From: Diphasiastrum complanatum
Taxonomy: Eukaryota; Streptophyta; Lycopodiopsida; Lycopodiales; Lycopodiaceae
Length of the DNA stretch: 64,000 nt
Reading direction: 5' to 3'
Assembly: GCA_029204225.1 (NCBI GenBank)
Contig: CM055097.1
Coordinates: 47,182,617-47,246,616 of the forward strand
Shown here: piece after piece, positions 1 through 13,700 of the stretch
How the letters are laid out: each line of letters begins with the position of its first letter
Position numbering within the stretch: position 1 is the first letter of the stretch
Notes under the pieces: generated by a model
The model's input: only the letters and a program-made list of their open reading frames with translations
Databases searched by the model: none
Told to the model about the DNA's origin: nothing
Made by a program: the position numbers and the translations under genes

Positions 1-1481
1 AGAGAAGGCGATGTAGAGGAGAAGAGCTAAGCTACCATGCTCTCTCTTGATGAGCGAGTGTTGTGGGAAGTACACACTTTTTGTGGGAAATACATGCCAA
101 GAAGGTGCTACCAGCAAGGGTAGCTAGTTTGTTGCTTTGTTTCTCTATTTGTCAAGATTTGAGATCTTCGGTATAGATCTTGCCTCCAATGAGGTGGAAA
201 ACATGTGTGTCTAGTTTGCTACCTACCTTCGGTGACAAGATGAGGAGGATTACCTTTTTCTCCTGGATCTAGATTAGTGGCATTTGCGACTATGTTCTCT
301 TGCATGAATAGATCCTTGTATCTACCTTGGAGCCTAAGTTCATGTTTGCCCAGATGAGGATCCTCTAGCCCAACCCTATGCTCCGACATTGATCCTTTTT
401 CTTACTTCTTGCCTATGAAAGGTTTGCATGATCTCTTACTAAACATATTTTGGCTAGTGATATGACTTTCTTGTTTGCATGTAGTTTATGTTGTGATGGT
501 TACTCTATTAGTTTATGATTGTGGCATGAGGCTTGGTACATAACAACCTTCTATATGACAACGTGATTATATAATTCCAGGATGCAATTAATGGCAATTG
601 AGTCACATTGCTAAATATGAATTCCTCTAAGCTCCATTGGGATGTCACCATCTACATGCTTGTGGAATTCATTCCAGCTTGACCTCCATTCTGGACTTTC
701 GATACACGTTCTCCATCCCTCTTACCTCATGATGACACTCAGGTGAGATGCATGCAATTAAGTATGCATGCACTTGGAAAGGCATGCATGGACACCCATG
801 ATCATGCATGTACCTGATTTCATAGTGCTTGTGTCATATACAGTTTTTGTTGTTCATGCACATGACTAGTTTGGTTTGCATGTGATGGGACCTCTCTTGT
901 ATCATCCATGTTTGGGTACAGACTTTTGAATTTTTCACTCTTGTCAAACTTGGAATACACTTTGATTAGATGGACTGCTCCCTCATTCCACAGCAAAGCC
1001 ACAGATACTTGATGAAAGAGCTTCCTATATGGGAGAATGTTCTTCCTAGTGACTGTTATTGGTGGTAAGGGTCAATTGAGAAGTCACGATGAACTCAACA
1101 TAACTTCAAAAATTACGCAAAAGGTCTGTAGAAAGATCATTACCTTGTAAGGATAAGAGAAAATTTTACCTCCTTCTACCCACCATGCTAGTAAGATCTG
1201 CTGTAAGAAAATCTTGGGCGCCATTCTTTAAGATATGTGGATATACTGAATTGGTCAAAATTTTGACCCGTATTGAAAAAATATTTATCGGCATGAAAAT
1301 TTCTGTTTAGGGACTTTTATGGTGTACATGAAAATTAAATTTGAAGACTGGAATGAGCTTTCAGTTAAGCTCAAAAAATCAGATAGAAACCTTTACAAAT
1401 ATGTTTATACAGTTCCTCACAAAATTAACACTGAGCGAAGATTTACTTTACATGAGGACGCTGTTAAGTACAGTGAGCCAA
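1..1481. other. 3' flank of FZL, no gene seen
   Basis: This is the downstream side of the minus-strand FZL gene, which ends at 1482. No convincing coding region, RNA gene or transposon terminus was seen. The part next to the stop is probably 3' untranslated region, but I could not fix a polyadenylation site. The short open frames here show no recognisable motif. Confidence 0.5.
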
Positions 1482-1761
1482 TTATGCCCCAATATTTTGA
1501 ACTCTTTGCCTCAGTAGAATTAATCGGTCGGAAAGGAGGCTAAGATGATTTTGCAGCTTAGTTACACTGTCTACTTTAATTTGAGCTGCATCACGATATG
1601 GGTTTGTAAGAAAATCCAGGTTAGACTTTACTTCCTCCACGGAGCTTCGCAGTTCTAGTTGCATTGCAGTCTCAATCTTTCGTGCCAGCGAATCTGCTAT
1701 TCTTTGTATTTTTTTCTTGATCTCAGCACGCCTTGGAGGCAGATTCCAAATCCCAGCAAAC
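1482..1761 (-). CDS. FZL: FZL terminal exon with stop
   Basis: It starts one base into a codon after CTGCAG. It encodes [17 protein letters not shown], a conserved NPYRDAAQ block and the C-terminal end [10 protein letters not shown] followed by TAA at 1482-1484. The end position agrees with the family, so this is the natural C-terminus and fixes the 3' end of the coding region. The region is basic and helical. Confidence 0.9.
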
Positions 1762-4700
1762 CTGCAGCAAATACAAAAAAACATCATCATTATAATGCGA
1801 TGGCCTACTAGAAATCATTTAGAGGTTTGATGGCAAAAGTAAAGAGCTTTTACTTCTACGGCACAAGAGCACTCCGTCTATAATGTAAGAAGATACACTG
1901 ACTATAGAAAAAATAAACAACCTTCTTCAAATGCTACCCCAAAAATTTCCAACAGCACTAAGACCTACACCAAGTACAATCTGAAAAAATTATGCATAGT
2001 GAAAATCTGTGCAAGAAGTGCATAATGAGATGCCTCGTCATAATAGTAATGTCCTGAATTTGGGAACTTAATCCTATTTTGACCAAAGTTTACAGCTCAA
2101 GAGAGTCATACTTCAATAATCAGAACAGGTAACTGCCCCGTTTATTGCAAGGCAAAATGCCTGGCCTGTAAATAGAACCTCTAAAGGAACTTGCATGAGG
2201 GCATATTGATATGCGATAGCTGTTCATCAATTGCATGAATATTCTGTTTATCTGGTCCAAATTCAACAATGTGAAGTCCATGGACAGCCACAGCCTCAAA
2301 CGTAAACCTTCGGTAGCAGGAAAGGATCCCCTGACCTATGTGAACTCATCTTATTTGCTATGACAACTTTCCAATGCTACTTTTTAAAAAAAATTCAGAT
2401 CAATATAAAGTGGTTGCTGCATGCTTCTATAGGTTTTTAGCAGCCGTATATTTTTCAGAGTATAACAAATTTTGGCATACTTCAAATGCTTCTAAGGGCA
2501 TATATGAGTTCAGCACGTATGGGAATACGGTGGAAACATTGCCTCTAGTAAAACAACCTGTGACAAGCCTGGTGTTTAAAGAACTCTTAGTCATCCCTGA
2601 TCTCTATGGCTGACCTAACTCTGCTCTAAAATCACCACCTTGCTGAAAACTTTTCCAGATCAACATCCTGCATTCACATGAGCAAACATGGGAGGATCAT
2701 CGAGTTTGACTCCTCAGATCCAGACATGGTCCTTTATGACATTATTTAGCAAATTCTAATAACTTTGCACTTTACAGCACTAGCCAAGCAAATTCTACAA
2801 TCAGTATAGTAACGTAAGACAGGTTGCAAGAATTGGACTCTGTTAAGTTTGAATCCCTTCGATTGTGTGGAATTTGGAAAAATATATATGTACGTACACC
2901 TATAAAAGGTTACGTCTTGTATCTAAGGTGACCTTGATGTTGTTGCAGACCCCTGGCATAAGGGAAATGAGTGTTCCGGAAAGTTGGAGTTCTGGACAAC
3001 GGAATGTGATAGGAACACCTGCGCGTTCTTTTATGAATAGGGGGCCAAAACTGGTCTGAAACCCATTGTTCTGTTGCCATATGTGCTACAATTATGTATA
3101 GATCATAAATGCCAGCAGAACGCATTCCACTGGCTGAGCATTCTGGAACGCTAGCATTCTGAAACGCTGTCCAGAACGATAAAAACATTTGCAAATTTTT
3201 TTGCATATTGCAATCGCTTGTATGCTAGTTACCAATGAAGTCTTTTGATTGCTATTCATCCCCAAGTTCAATATCGAGGGTCACTAAGAGTTATCCTTGG
3301 TTTGCAAGAAAACCTAAAATCCTTAGCAAAATAATGTGTGTTCCAGCTCCACATAAAATCCTGCTCCAATAATATGAAAACTGTGTTTTCCTCTTAAACA
3401 ACAATTCAGTGAACTGCTGAATCAGTGCATCAGGAATCAGTTAATCAGCAATACATGACATAGCATCTGGGAAAAGTAGGCTCCTACAATGCGTAAAAAA
3501 ATTTGGAAACATTGCCATCAAATTCCCCATGAAAAAATGTTGTTTTTTGAGATCCATGTTGCAAAAAAAAGAAAAAATATTTCGTTCCGGGGCTGATAAC
3601 TGATCACCTGAAGTGGTGTGACTACAAACAAACTCAGCAAGGATAATCTAGTGTGGGACTGCGGGCTTCATTAATGTCTTTCGGCTACCAAAAGGTACAT
3701 AAGATTGGAAGTACATGTCAAGTGTGAAATAGTTATGATCAAAATCTCAGGTGTTGAATCAATGAAGCATAAAAGACAGCAATAGACTAAAGCTCTACAA
3801 GCAATAGACAAGACAATAGGTTCTCCCACGAAGAGCCCAAGCAATACCAATCAATAATCTAAAAAATGAGTGTACAAATGCCCCTATAAATACCCTACCA
3901 ATGAACCCTAAAATAGGAATTCAAAAGTAAAGGGAGGCAAAATGTGGAGGGAAAATAGTGCGCCCTCCTACGGGCCCCACTCCACATATAACCATATAAT
4001 AAGGGCCCAAGGCCAGTCAATGTCATAAAAAAGGACCCAGTGCGGGTCATAAGCATATAAAAAGGCTCTGGGGCCTGTACATGACTAATATAAAATGCGT
4101 AACCAGAAATATACATAACCAACATTAAAAGTAAAGAGGCCTGCGGAATATATGCAGAGTAGCCCAGTAGGCCTGTATCCTGTAGTCCGTAACTCTCCCT
4201 GGCTATAAAGAACATTGCCCCCAATGTAGGCAAAATAAGATAAGAACCAGTGCCAGAGAAAAATACTGCATCAAGATATCCCATCTGAGAAAGGAACATC
4301 AAGAGAAGCCGGAGCATCCTGAGAAGCAATGGTAGCTGCAAGTGATCGAGCCTGATCAGCCAAGATAGGGGTATGACAAAAAACATCAATGGTCTCCCAA
4401 GTAGCCTCCTCAATAGGACGACGATCCCACTGGACCAAAACTGAACCTGCCGATGGCGACGACTATGCAATAAGCGCACCTGTAAAATAGCAACTGGCAG
4501 GAATGGAAAAAGCTCTGGATCTGTAGGAAATGAGGAATCTCGAGGAGCATCATCCTCAATAGCAGCATGTAATAAACTGACATGAAAGATATCACAAGCC
4601 CGAGTAGCAGCAAGTAACTCAAGATGATATGTAACTGGACTGAGGCGCTCAAGAATCTGAAAAGGCCCATAATAGCGCGGCGCAAGCTTCTCAGTAAAAG

Positions 4701-7700
4701 CAAGACCCTGTACAAAACGATGGCGAGCAAAGCGTAACCGGAGAAAAACAGTATCTCCCTCTGCAAACTCAACATGGCGCCGATGACGATCAACAATGGT
4801 CCTGTACCGCTGCTGAATATGCGGTAAATGGGTAGCAGCTCTAGTAATAATCTCCCGAGCACTCAAAAGATAAGATGAAATAGTAACAGGAGCATCATCT
4901 GGAGGAGCAGGTATACCGGGTAGAACTAGTGAGTATCCATGAGCAAGCAGGAAAGGAGAAACACCTGTGCTGGAACTAACGGAACTGTTATAACTATACT
5001 CAGCCAAACATAAATGCTGATCCCAATCACGACCAGAAGGAGAAACATAATGTCGTAAATAATCCTCCAATACCCAGTTAATAACCTCAGACTGACCATC
5101 CGCAGAAGAATGATAAGCAGTGCCCATAAGTATCCTAACATCCAAGATACGCATAAGCTCTGTCCAAAAACCTGATGTAAACTTGGTATCCCGATCAGTA
5201 AGTATAGATCGTGGGAGACCATGTAAGCGGAAAATCTCAGAAATAAATATACGACCACACTGCTCTGCTGTAATAGTACGTCTGACTGGTATGAAATGAG
5301 CTTGTTTAGAAAACCTATCAACTACCACCAAACAAGAGTCATGACCACGCTGAGTACGGGGAAGACCTAAAATGAAGTCCATAGATATATCAGTCCACTG
5401 GCGGGAAAGAATAGGCCAACTTTGAAGGAGACCGCCAGGTTTTTCACGTGAATACTTGTTACGAAGGCAAAAATCACAAGTATGAATAAGGTGGGAAAGC
5501 TCACGCTTCATGGAAGGCCAATAAAAATGTTCTTTCAAACGGAACAAGGACTTCTGAAAACCAAAATGGCCACCAACAGGAGAGGAATGGGCATCAAGGA
5601 GCTGTGGACGTATGTCGAGAGTGCTGGGAATACATAACGACCCATAATGAAACAAACGATGATTAACAATGGAATAAACCTGGTGAGGGTGAGAGGAAGG
5701 ACGAGAGGCAGACGACATAATATCACGAAAATCTGGACATGTGGCATAAGCCTGAGGAAGATCATCATACCAAGAGTGGGGAGACGTAACAAGACTGTAA
5801 GTAAGAGCAGGTAAACGAGACAAAGCATCAGCAGCCGCGTTACTTTTACCAGGCTTATAAAGAATATCAAAATGAAAGGACTGTAAAAACTGAAGCCCGG
5901 TACTGATGATCACTAAGATCCTTTTGTGTATACAAATAACGAAGTGACTGGTGATCAGTAAAAACATCAAACGGAACACGATACAGATAATGACGCCACT
6001 TCTTTAAAGCAAAAATGATAGCAAGAAACTCTTTTTCATGAGTGGAATAGCGCTGCTCATACGAATGAAGACGACGGGATTCATATGCAATAACACACTG
6101 ACGTTGACGTAACAAAGCACCTAATCCTGTGGAACTAGCATCAGTCTCAACAGCAAAACGCTGGGAAAAATCTGGGAGACGTAAAACAGGGGCAGTGGTA
6201 AGCTTAACCTTCAAAGTATCAAAAGCTGACTGACATGCGGGAGTCTAAGCAAACGAAGTTTCCTATTTCAATAGAGCATGCAAACGAGATGCAAGAGTGG
6301 CAAAATGAGCAACTGGTTTACGAAGATGGATAGCAAGACCAAGAAACATACGAACATCATGAACATCAGCAGGCACAGGCCATGAAAGAATAGAACGGAC
6401 CTTATGAGGGTTGACACGAATAGTACCATTAGTAACAAAGAAGCCCAAAAACTCGATTTGTACAACAACAAAAGAACATTTAGAACGTTTAGCATACAAA
6501 TGATGAGTAACTAACAAAACAAAAACAGAACGAACGTGCTGAACATGAAGAGAGAGAGTGGTGCTATAAATGAGGATATCGTCAAAATAAACAATGACAC
6601 ACTTTCCAAGCAGAGGACGAAAGATGTTATTCATGACATTCTGAAAAGTGGGCGGGCCATTGGTAACACCAAAAGGAAGGACACGAAACTCGTACGAACC
6701 AAAGTGGGTACGGAAAGCTGTCTTGTGCTCATCAGGAGGATGCATAAGAATCTGGTGATAACCGGAACGAAGGTCAAGTTTAGAAAAGATCTTGGCTTGG
6801 CCTAACTGGTCAAACAGGTCATCCATATGAGGGATAGGGTACTGATTACGGATAGTAAGTTTATTTAAAGCACGATAATCAATACATAGACGTTTAGTAC
6901 CATCTTCTTATCAACAAGTAAAACATGAGCACCAAAAGGACTGTGGCTAGGAACAATAAGGCCTTGATGTAATAAATCAGACACCTGACGCTGGACTTCC
7001 TCGCGCTCAACAATAGACATACGAAAAGGAGGACAAGAAGGAGGTGATGCAGAGGAAACAAGGTCTATATGGTGGTTGAAATCTCGTAAAAGTGGTAACT
7101 GAGTCAGCTCTCTAAAAGCATGCTCAAATTCACGCAACAGTTCAGAAAATACCTGTGGCAAAGGTGGTGCATCCGCAATAGGCTGAACTGGCTGAACAGA
7201 AAGAATAGCCGCACAGTGGGCCTTCGGGAGGCTCCGTATGAACTACTTCCCAGAAATAACCTGATAGTCCTGCCGAGAATCAATACCGGAAAATATATGC
7301 TGAGTACCATCATGAGAGAATGTCAATGTCTGCTGCTGGAGGTCTACTGTAACCGCACCAAGGGATGCAAACCAATCAGCACCGAGGATAAGATCGTACC
7401 GTGTAAGTGGAATAATATGAAAATCTGCCTGACCAAGGAAGTCTCCAATCCGATATGAAAGCTGCTGATACATCTGCGTGCTAGGAAAAGAGTGTGCGTG
7501 GCAACCTCAACACGCAGGGGATGAGGCGTAGTGACTGGCATAGCACGAATGCATGTAATAATATGACTGCTGAGAAACGAGTGAGTGCTACCCGTGTCAA
7601 CAAGGGCAATAAACTCACGACCAGTGATACGTACGCGAAGACGGATATGGCGTGGACCCGGCTTACCGGCCCAAGTAGCATAAGCAAGCTGAGCATGGCA

Positions 7701-10700
7701 TACAGCTAGATCAGGGGGGATCAGGAACAGGCTCATTGGGTGTGGCAAACTGATCAACAAGTGGGTCATCATCAAGAATATGAAGGCATATGGCAGAATC
7801 AGGACTATCATCAGGTGTGTCAGCATCATGGAAATAGACGGCAGTAGCAGTGGCAGGCTGTCGACAATCACAGGCGATATGATCAGGACTCTTACTAAGC
7901 TCCAATGTAGAAATATCTGGGAATAGATAGGAAAGCTCTGTAAACCATGTCGTATAAGCCGCCAAGTCACCAGTGTGAGATAAACTGTGAAACATGTCGC
8001 GCTGTCGAATAAGCCACTGAGGATCAATCATCGCTAGGCGGAGTGTTGTCATAAACTCTGTCCAACTAGCAAGGCCAGGGTGTGAAGCCGTCTGGCGAAA
8101 CATGCGCCACCAAGTAGCAGCATGGCCCTCCAAATGTAAAGCAGCCAAATGTATCCGCTGAATGTCAGTCTTAGGAAACATAAGGAAGTAGGTCTCAAGC
8201 TTAGAATACCAATTCTCGAGTTCATTCCCATCGGCTGACCCAGAATACACAGTAAGCTGAACCTTATCCTTAAAGTCTCGTGGCAAAGGACCAGAAGATG
8301 AAGGAGTCTCGGGTGGTGGAAATGTACGCTGTCGGGGAACAGGTGGAGATAGTGGAGAAACATTGGACTGTAATGATAGTGTAGCAATCTGGGCAGAAAG
8401 AGCAGTGAACGTCTCTCGTAACTCCTGGCGTAAATCAGTGCGTACATCACTCATGGCTTCCCTAAGATGATCTCGGAATTCATGTCGTACTTCGTCAAGG
8501 TAAGTGGAAGACGGTATGCGAGGCTCAAAAGATGTAGGGGAAGTATCCATGGTCAAGGAATGCAGGAAGTGAAGAGAGTGTAAGAAAAGCTTAATATCGG
8601 AGGGAGCGGACTTTTGTCGTCACCCCAAATATGCTTTAGGTACACAAACGACACTAAGAGCAAGAAAGGAAATGACAAATGTCAAGAAAAGGTGTGGAAA
8701 GCAAGGAAAAACCAGCAAAGATACCTCTCGATAGAGCTCCAAGCATGTGCGAAGAGCTGGCTGGAAAATGTGACCACAAGGAGAATGAAAGTGGGCGCTG
8801 GACAGCCTCCAATCAATGCTGAAAATATGGCTGGAAATCTGTGGAAAACGTGATGAAATAGGGCGATGGACAGCCTCCAATCAAAACTGAAATATGGCTG
8901 AAACTCTGCTGGAACAATAGCTGAACAATGTGATGAAGTAGGGCGCTGGACAGCCTCCAATCAATGCTGAAAAGATGGCTGAAAAATGTGATGAAGTAGG
9001 GCGCTGGACAGCCTCCAATCAATGCTGAAAAGATGGCTGGGAATCCTCTCCCTGAATCAAATGGAGGATTCAAAAAAAACGAGGGCCGGAAATAATCTGC
9101 CCAAAAAAAAAAAAAAATATTCCGGCCGCCAAATTTAGCGAAAGTACTTCCGCTAACTATCTGCTAAAGCTCCGCCAAGGAAAATGCTCTGATGGGAGTT
9201 GGTCCTCCAAACTGTGTTGAATGTTGATGAAGCAAAGAGACGAAAGCCCTCAGCAAAGAGAGAAAAATCAGCAAGGAAAATGGGCACTGTTACGAGCTCG
9301 TAACCAGTGCCGAACCCTAGAGAACACAGATAGGTCAGATACCACAGTCAGGGTCGTGTCCAGCGTACATGACCAACAGGGCAAGACAGTGTGAGTAGTG
9401 TGCCCCAGCACGGTCCATAGCCATGGCGGGCCTAACACAGCCTAGGGACCCTGTCAGCAGGATAGGGCCCCGAGTTGGGTCCCGACGTGCAGTCGGCCAC
9501 GTCAGTGCCATGTGGCCGACACTTGGCAGTAGCATGCTACCAGTCCTCACACTGGGCTAGGAGGGGCTTACTCTATATCAGGGAGTAGGCAAGGTTGGGT
9601 GGATCAGTTAGTGTTTGCCCTACTGTGGTGTTAGGATCTATTACACTGGTATCAGAGCCATCTCCATCCTAGGGAGTTAGGAGCAGCAGTAGAGAAAGCT
9701 ATCAGAAGATAGGAAGTGTTTCTCAGATTCTTAGAGAGGAATAGAGGAGGAGGATCGCTGTAGGAGCAGCGTTCAAACTTCTGATTTTCACTGAGAAATC
9801 ACAGTAGCAAGTAGTCAGATTCCAATTGTAGGTAACTCGCTGGAAAAACAGCTGTTTCTCACTGAGTTCAGAGGATTCTCCATAGTTTTCCCAGCGAAAT
9901 TAGAGAAGGAAGAAGCCAGCACCTCCATCGCTGTATAGTCAGAGACCTGCATCTGATTTCCAGGGAGAAATTTACGGGTTCTCAGCGAGTTTGAAACCAA
10001 AAAAGAGGAGCAGGGCCAGCGCTGCCAGTGCTTCTGAAAATCTGGTTTTTGGACAAGTTTTCGGGCCCCAACGTCAGAGATTTGGAGCAAGAGGATTCCT
10101 ACCAGATCAGCGAGCAGGAGACTTCTGAAATTTCAGAATTCAGAAGGGTTTTTGGACTTCAAACTTGCCATTTTGTGGACAAATTGAGATGTTGTCAGAC
10201 CAGCGAGGGGGGATAGCAAAACTTTCAGATCTGGTTGCACATTTTCCAACCTCAAATCAGTGGAGGAAGAGCTGAAAGGGCTTTTCTTGATTCTCTCTGA
10301 GGAAGTACAGTCCTCAGAAACAGCTAAGTCATCTTTCCTTTCCCTTGTACAGTTGTAAATTAATCTTTTAGACTTTTTTCCTTCAGAAGTTAAGGTAGCT
10401 CTCTTTCAGTTTCGAAGATGACCACTCCTCAGGGACCTGATCAACCCCAGGAGAGAGGCTTCGACGAACTTGAAACAGAAGCCTTGGCTTACAGGAAAGG
10501 GAAGGAACCCATGGAAGTAGAAGAACATGAACAGTTCGCCGAAGAACTCGACGAACTGGTTACCAAGGAGCAGTTCCTCCAATTGGTAACAGAAGTGGAT
10601 GAACTGAAGTTGGCATTAGCCAATTTCAAGTCCAATGTGGACGACTCGTTCGCTGAACTCAAAAACTTGATTTTGAGTTCCGCGAAAGGAAGCCTTCCCT

Positions 10701-13700
10701 CCACTTCTCAGTTATCCCCTTCTCCACTTCCATCAGTTTCGGGTGAGACTTTACGGTCTCACCCCAGTGTTTTTAAAGATTTAAAGCCTCCTACTTTTAA
10801 TGGGGAAGAGAAGGATAGAAATGCAGATATTCTACAAACCTTCCTCAGCAAATGGAAGAACATTCATGCTCTTAAACAGACCCCTGACCATTTGCAAGCA
10901 ATTGAGGCCAGTCTTTCCTTAGGGCCTATGGCCTATAAGTGGTGGTTAAATCTCCAGGAGACTGGGCAGACTCCCCGGTCATGGAAAGCTTTTGAAGAAG
11001 CTTTCCTAAGAGAATTTCTACCAGAGAATGAACTGGATAGAGCCTGGCAAGCCTGGGAAAGAACAGTAATGGATAAATCCCTCATCCAATATATCTCGCA
11101 GTATCGAGAAGCAATTTTAAAGATTAAAAATATGGATGACTATCAAAAAATCAGGGGATTTGTCCGTGGCCTCAAAGATGAATATAAAGTAGAGGTCCAG
11201 AGAAACTCGCCTACTACCCTTGAGCAAGCTCTCAGATATGCTCAAATCTATGATGATTCAGTGGGTAGGAAGAGAGCGAGACAGCAACCACTTTCTGAGC
11301 AACTTCCTCAGAAAGACTTTCAATTTAAAAAGAAATTTTTAAAAAGAAAGAAAGAAGATAAATTTAAAGGTGAAGCTCCTCAGAAACGCCCTTCACTCAT
11401 ACAGCCCTTAAAACCAAATGATTTTGAGAAAGCCAAACAAGAACGTTTATGCTTTGTGTGTATGGGCAAGGGACACACAGTCAGACAGTGTCCCAAGGGG
11501 CCTTTCACTAAAAAAGATAAGAAAGATAAAAATCAAGTTCATCTTGTTCAGACTGTATGTTTCCCCAGTGACTCGGCAGCTTCCGAGATCAAAGTGTATC
11601 ATGAAGATCATGAACACTGTTGCCAGCTGACCTCTGCAATGCTAGCGAGACCCTTCAGCTTTGGGCCGCATGACCTAGTACGTATGCATGGGAAAGTTGG
11701 TAACCAGTCAGTAAGAGTCATGGTTGATGATGGGGCAACCCATAATTTCATCAACCACACCCTGGTTAAAAAGCTTAAACTACCAGAAGTACCTAGTCAG
11801 CATAGGTACATAGTTTCATTAGCTAAGGGTGAAGATAAAAAAATATGGGAAACTATGGTAAGTAAGTTAAATCTTGGTATTCAGGGGTACCAAGATCAAA
11901 TAAACTTTCAGATAATGCACCTGGATCGAACAGACATTGTTCTCGGGAGAGATTGGCTCTACAGTTTAGGACCTTCCCTCCACAGAAACTATCAGGAGAA
12001 CACCCTCAGCTTTCAGTATAAAGGCCGAGAGATCCAGTTGCATGGGGAGCATGATGTTCCCAACAGCCCTATGGTCTGCAGTTCAGAGCTCTGTCAGCTA
12101 ATCGGAGACGAAGACCATCAGGTATTCTTATGTGACTTTCAGTTTATTCCTGAAGTTTCTATTTCCAGTTCTATTCAGCAGAAAATCAGTAAATTAGAAA
12201 CTTTATTGTCTAAATTTAAAGATATTTTTCCTGAAGATTTGCCACATGGTTTACCACCTAGCAGAGAGGTAGATCATGTAATAAACCTAGTACCAGGTAC
12301 AGCACCTGTTTCTAAACCTCCGTATCGGGTCAGCCGAACAGAGGATGAAGAAATAACTAGGCAGTTAACAGACTATCTTGGGAAAGGCCCCAAATTCAGA
12401 CCAGTAGTTCACCATGGGCCTCACCACTCCTATTGGTGAAAAAGAAAGAGGGATCTATGCGTCTTTGCATAGATTACAGAGCCCTCAATAAAGTCACAAT
12501 TAAGAATAAATACCCTATGCCTCGGGCAGACGAGTTGTTTGATCAACTCAACGGGGCTAAGTTATTCACCAAAATAAACCTCAGATCGGGATATCATCAA
12601 GTCCGTATAAAATCGGAAGATGTCTCGAAAACAGCTTTTAGGACTCGTCACGGTCATTATGAGTTTAAGGTGATACCATTTGGGCTCACAAATGCTCCAG
12701 CTACCTTTATGACCTTGATGAACAGTGTCCTCAGACCATACTTGGGTAAGTTTGTAGTCGTATTTTTAGATGACATCCTCGTCTACAGCAAAACGAGGAA
12801 GGAGCATCTAAAACACCTCAGAAAGGTGTTTCGACTGCTCAGAAAGCATAAGCTTTATGCTAAACAATCCAAGTGTGAATTCTTCGTTGAAGAAGTAGCA
12901 TATTTGGGTCACATTATCTCTTCAGATGGGATTAAGATGGACCCAAATAAGGTTAAAGCCATACTCAGTTGGCTGAGACCTCAGAATATTTTGGAACTTC
13001 AAATCTTTCTTGGTCTGGCGGGATATTACAGACGATTTGTCAAGGAATATGCTCAGACAGCAGTCCCTATGACAAATCTCCGTAAGGGGAAGGGAAAGGA
13101 GTTCATTTGGGAGTCCGCACAACAGGAGAGCTTTGATGCTCTCAAAACAGCCTTAGCTACAGCACCAGTTTTAAAGGTCGTCGACCCCAATCAGCCATTT
13201 GTGGTCGAAACAGATGCTAGCGACTTTGCAGTAGGTGCTGTGCTAACTCAGGGTGGACGACCAGTTGCGTTCGAGAGTAAAAAACTCGAGCCAGCACAGA
13301 CTAGGTATAGTGCCTATGAAAAGGAACTCTTTTCTATAGTCCATGCCCTTAAGACTTGGAGGCATTATTTGTATGGTGCCAACTTTGAGGTCCTGACAGA
13401 CCATGAGAGTCTCAGATACCTTTGCAATCAACCTGAGCTTAGAGGTCGGAAAGCTCGTTGGGCAGAGTTGATGCAAGAGTTTGACATGTCTATCAGATAT
13501 AGGCGTGGAAAATTCAATACAGTAGCAGATGCCCTTAGCAGAATGCCTATGATAAACGAGCTGAGTTTTACTCAGATTCGTAATGAGTTACTCGAGTCCT
13601 TGAGAGGGAAATGCCAGCATGATGCATTCTTCTCTATTATCTGGAACTCAGTCCAGAACAGACAGTTACAGACTCCAGAACCAGTTCCCGGGGCTGGTGC

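Noticed and set aside
2968-3180. MITE-like inverted words around GTTCCGGAA
   Set aside because: Pairing is too weak and no target duplication was found.
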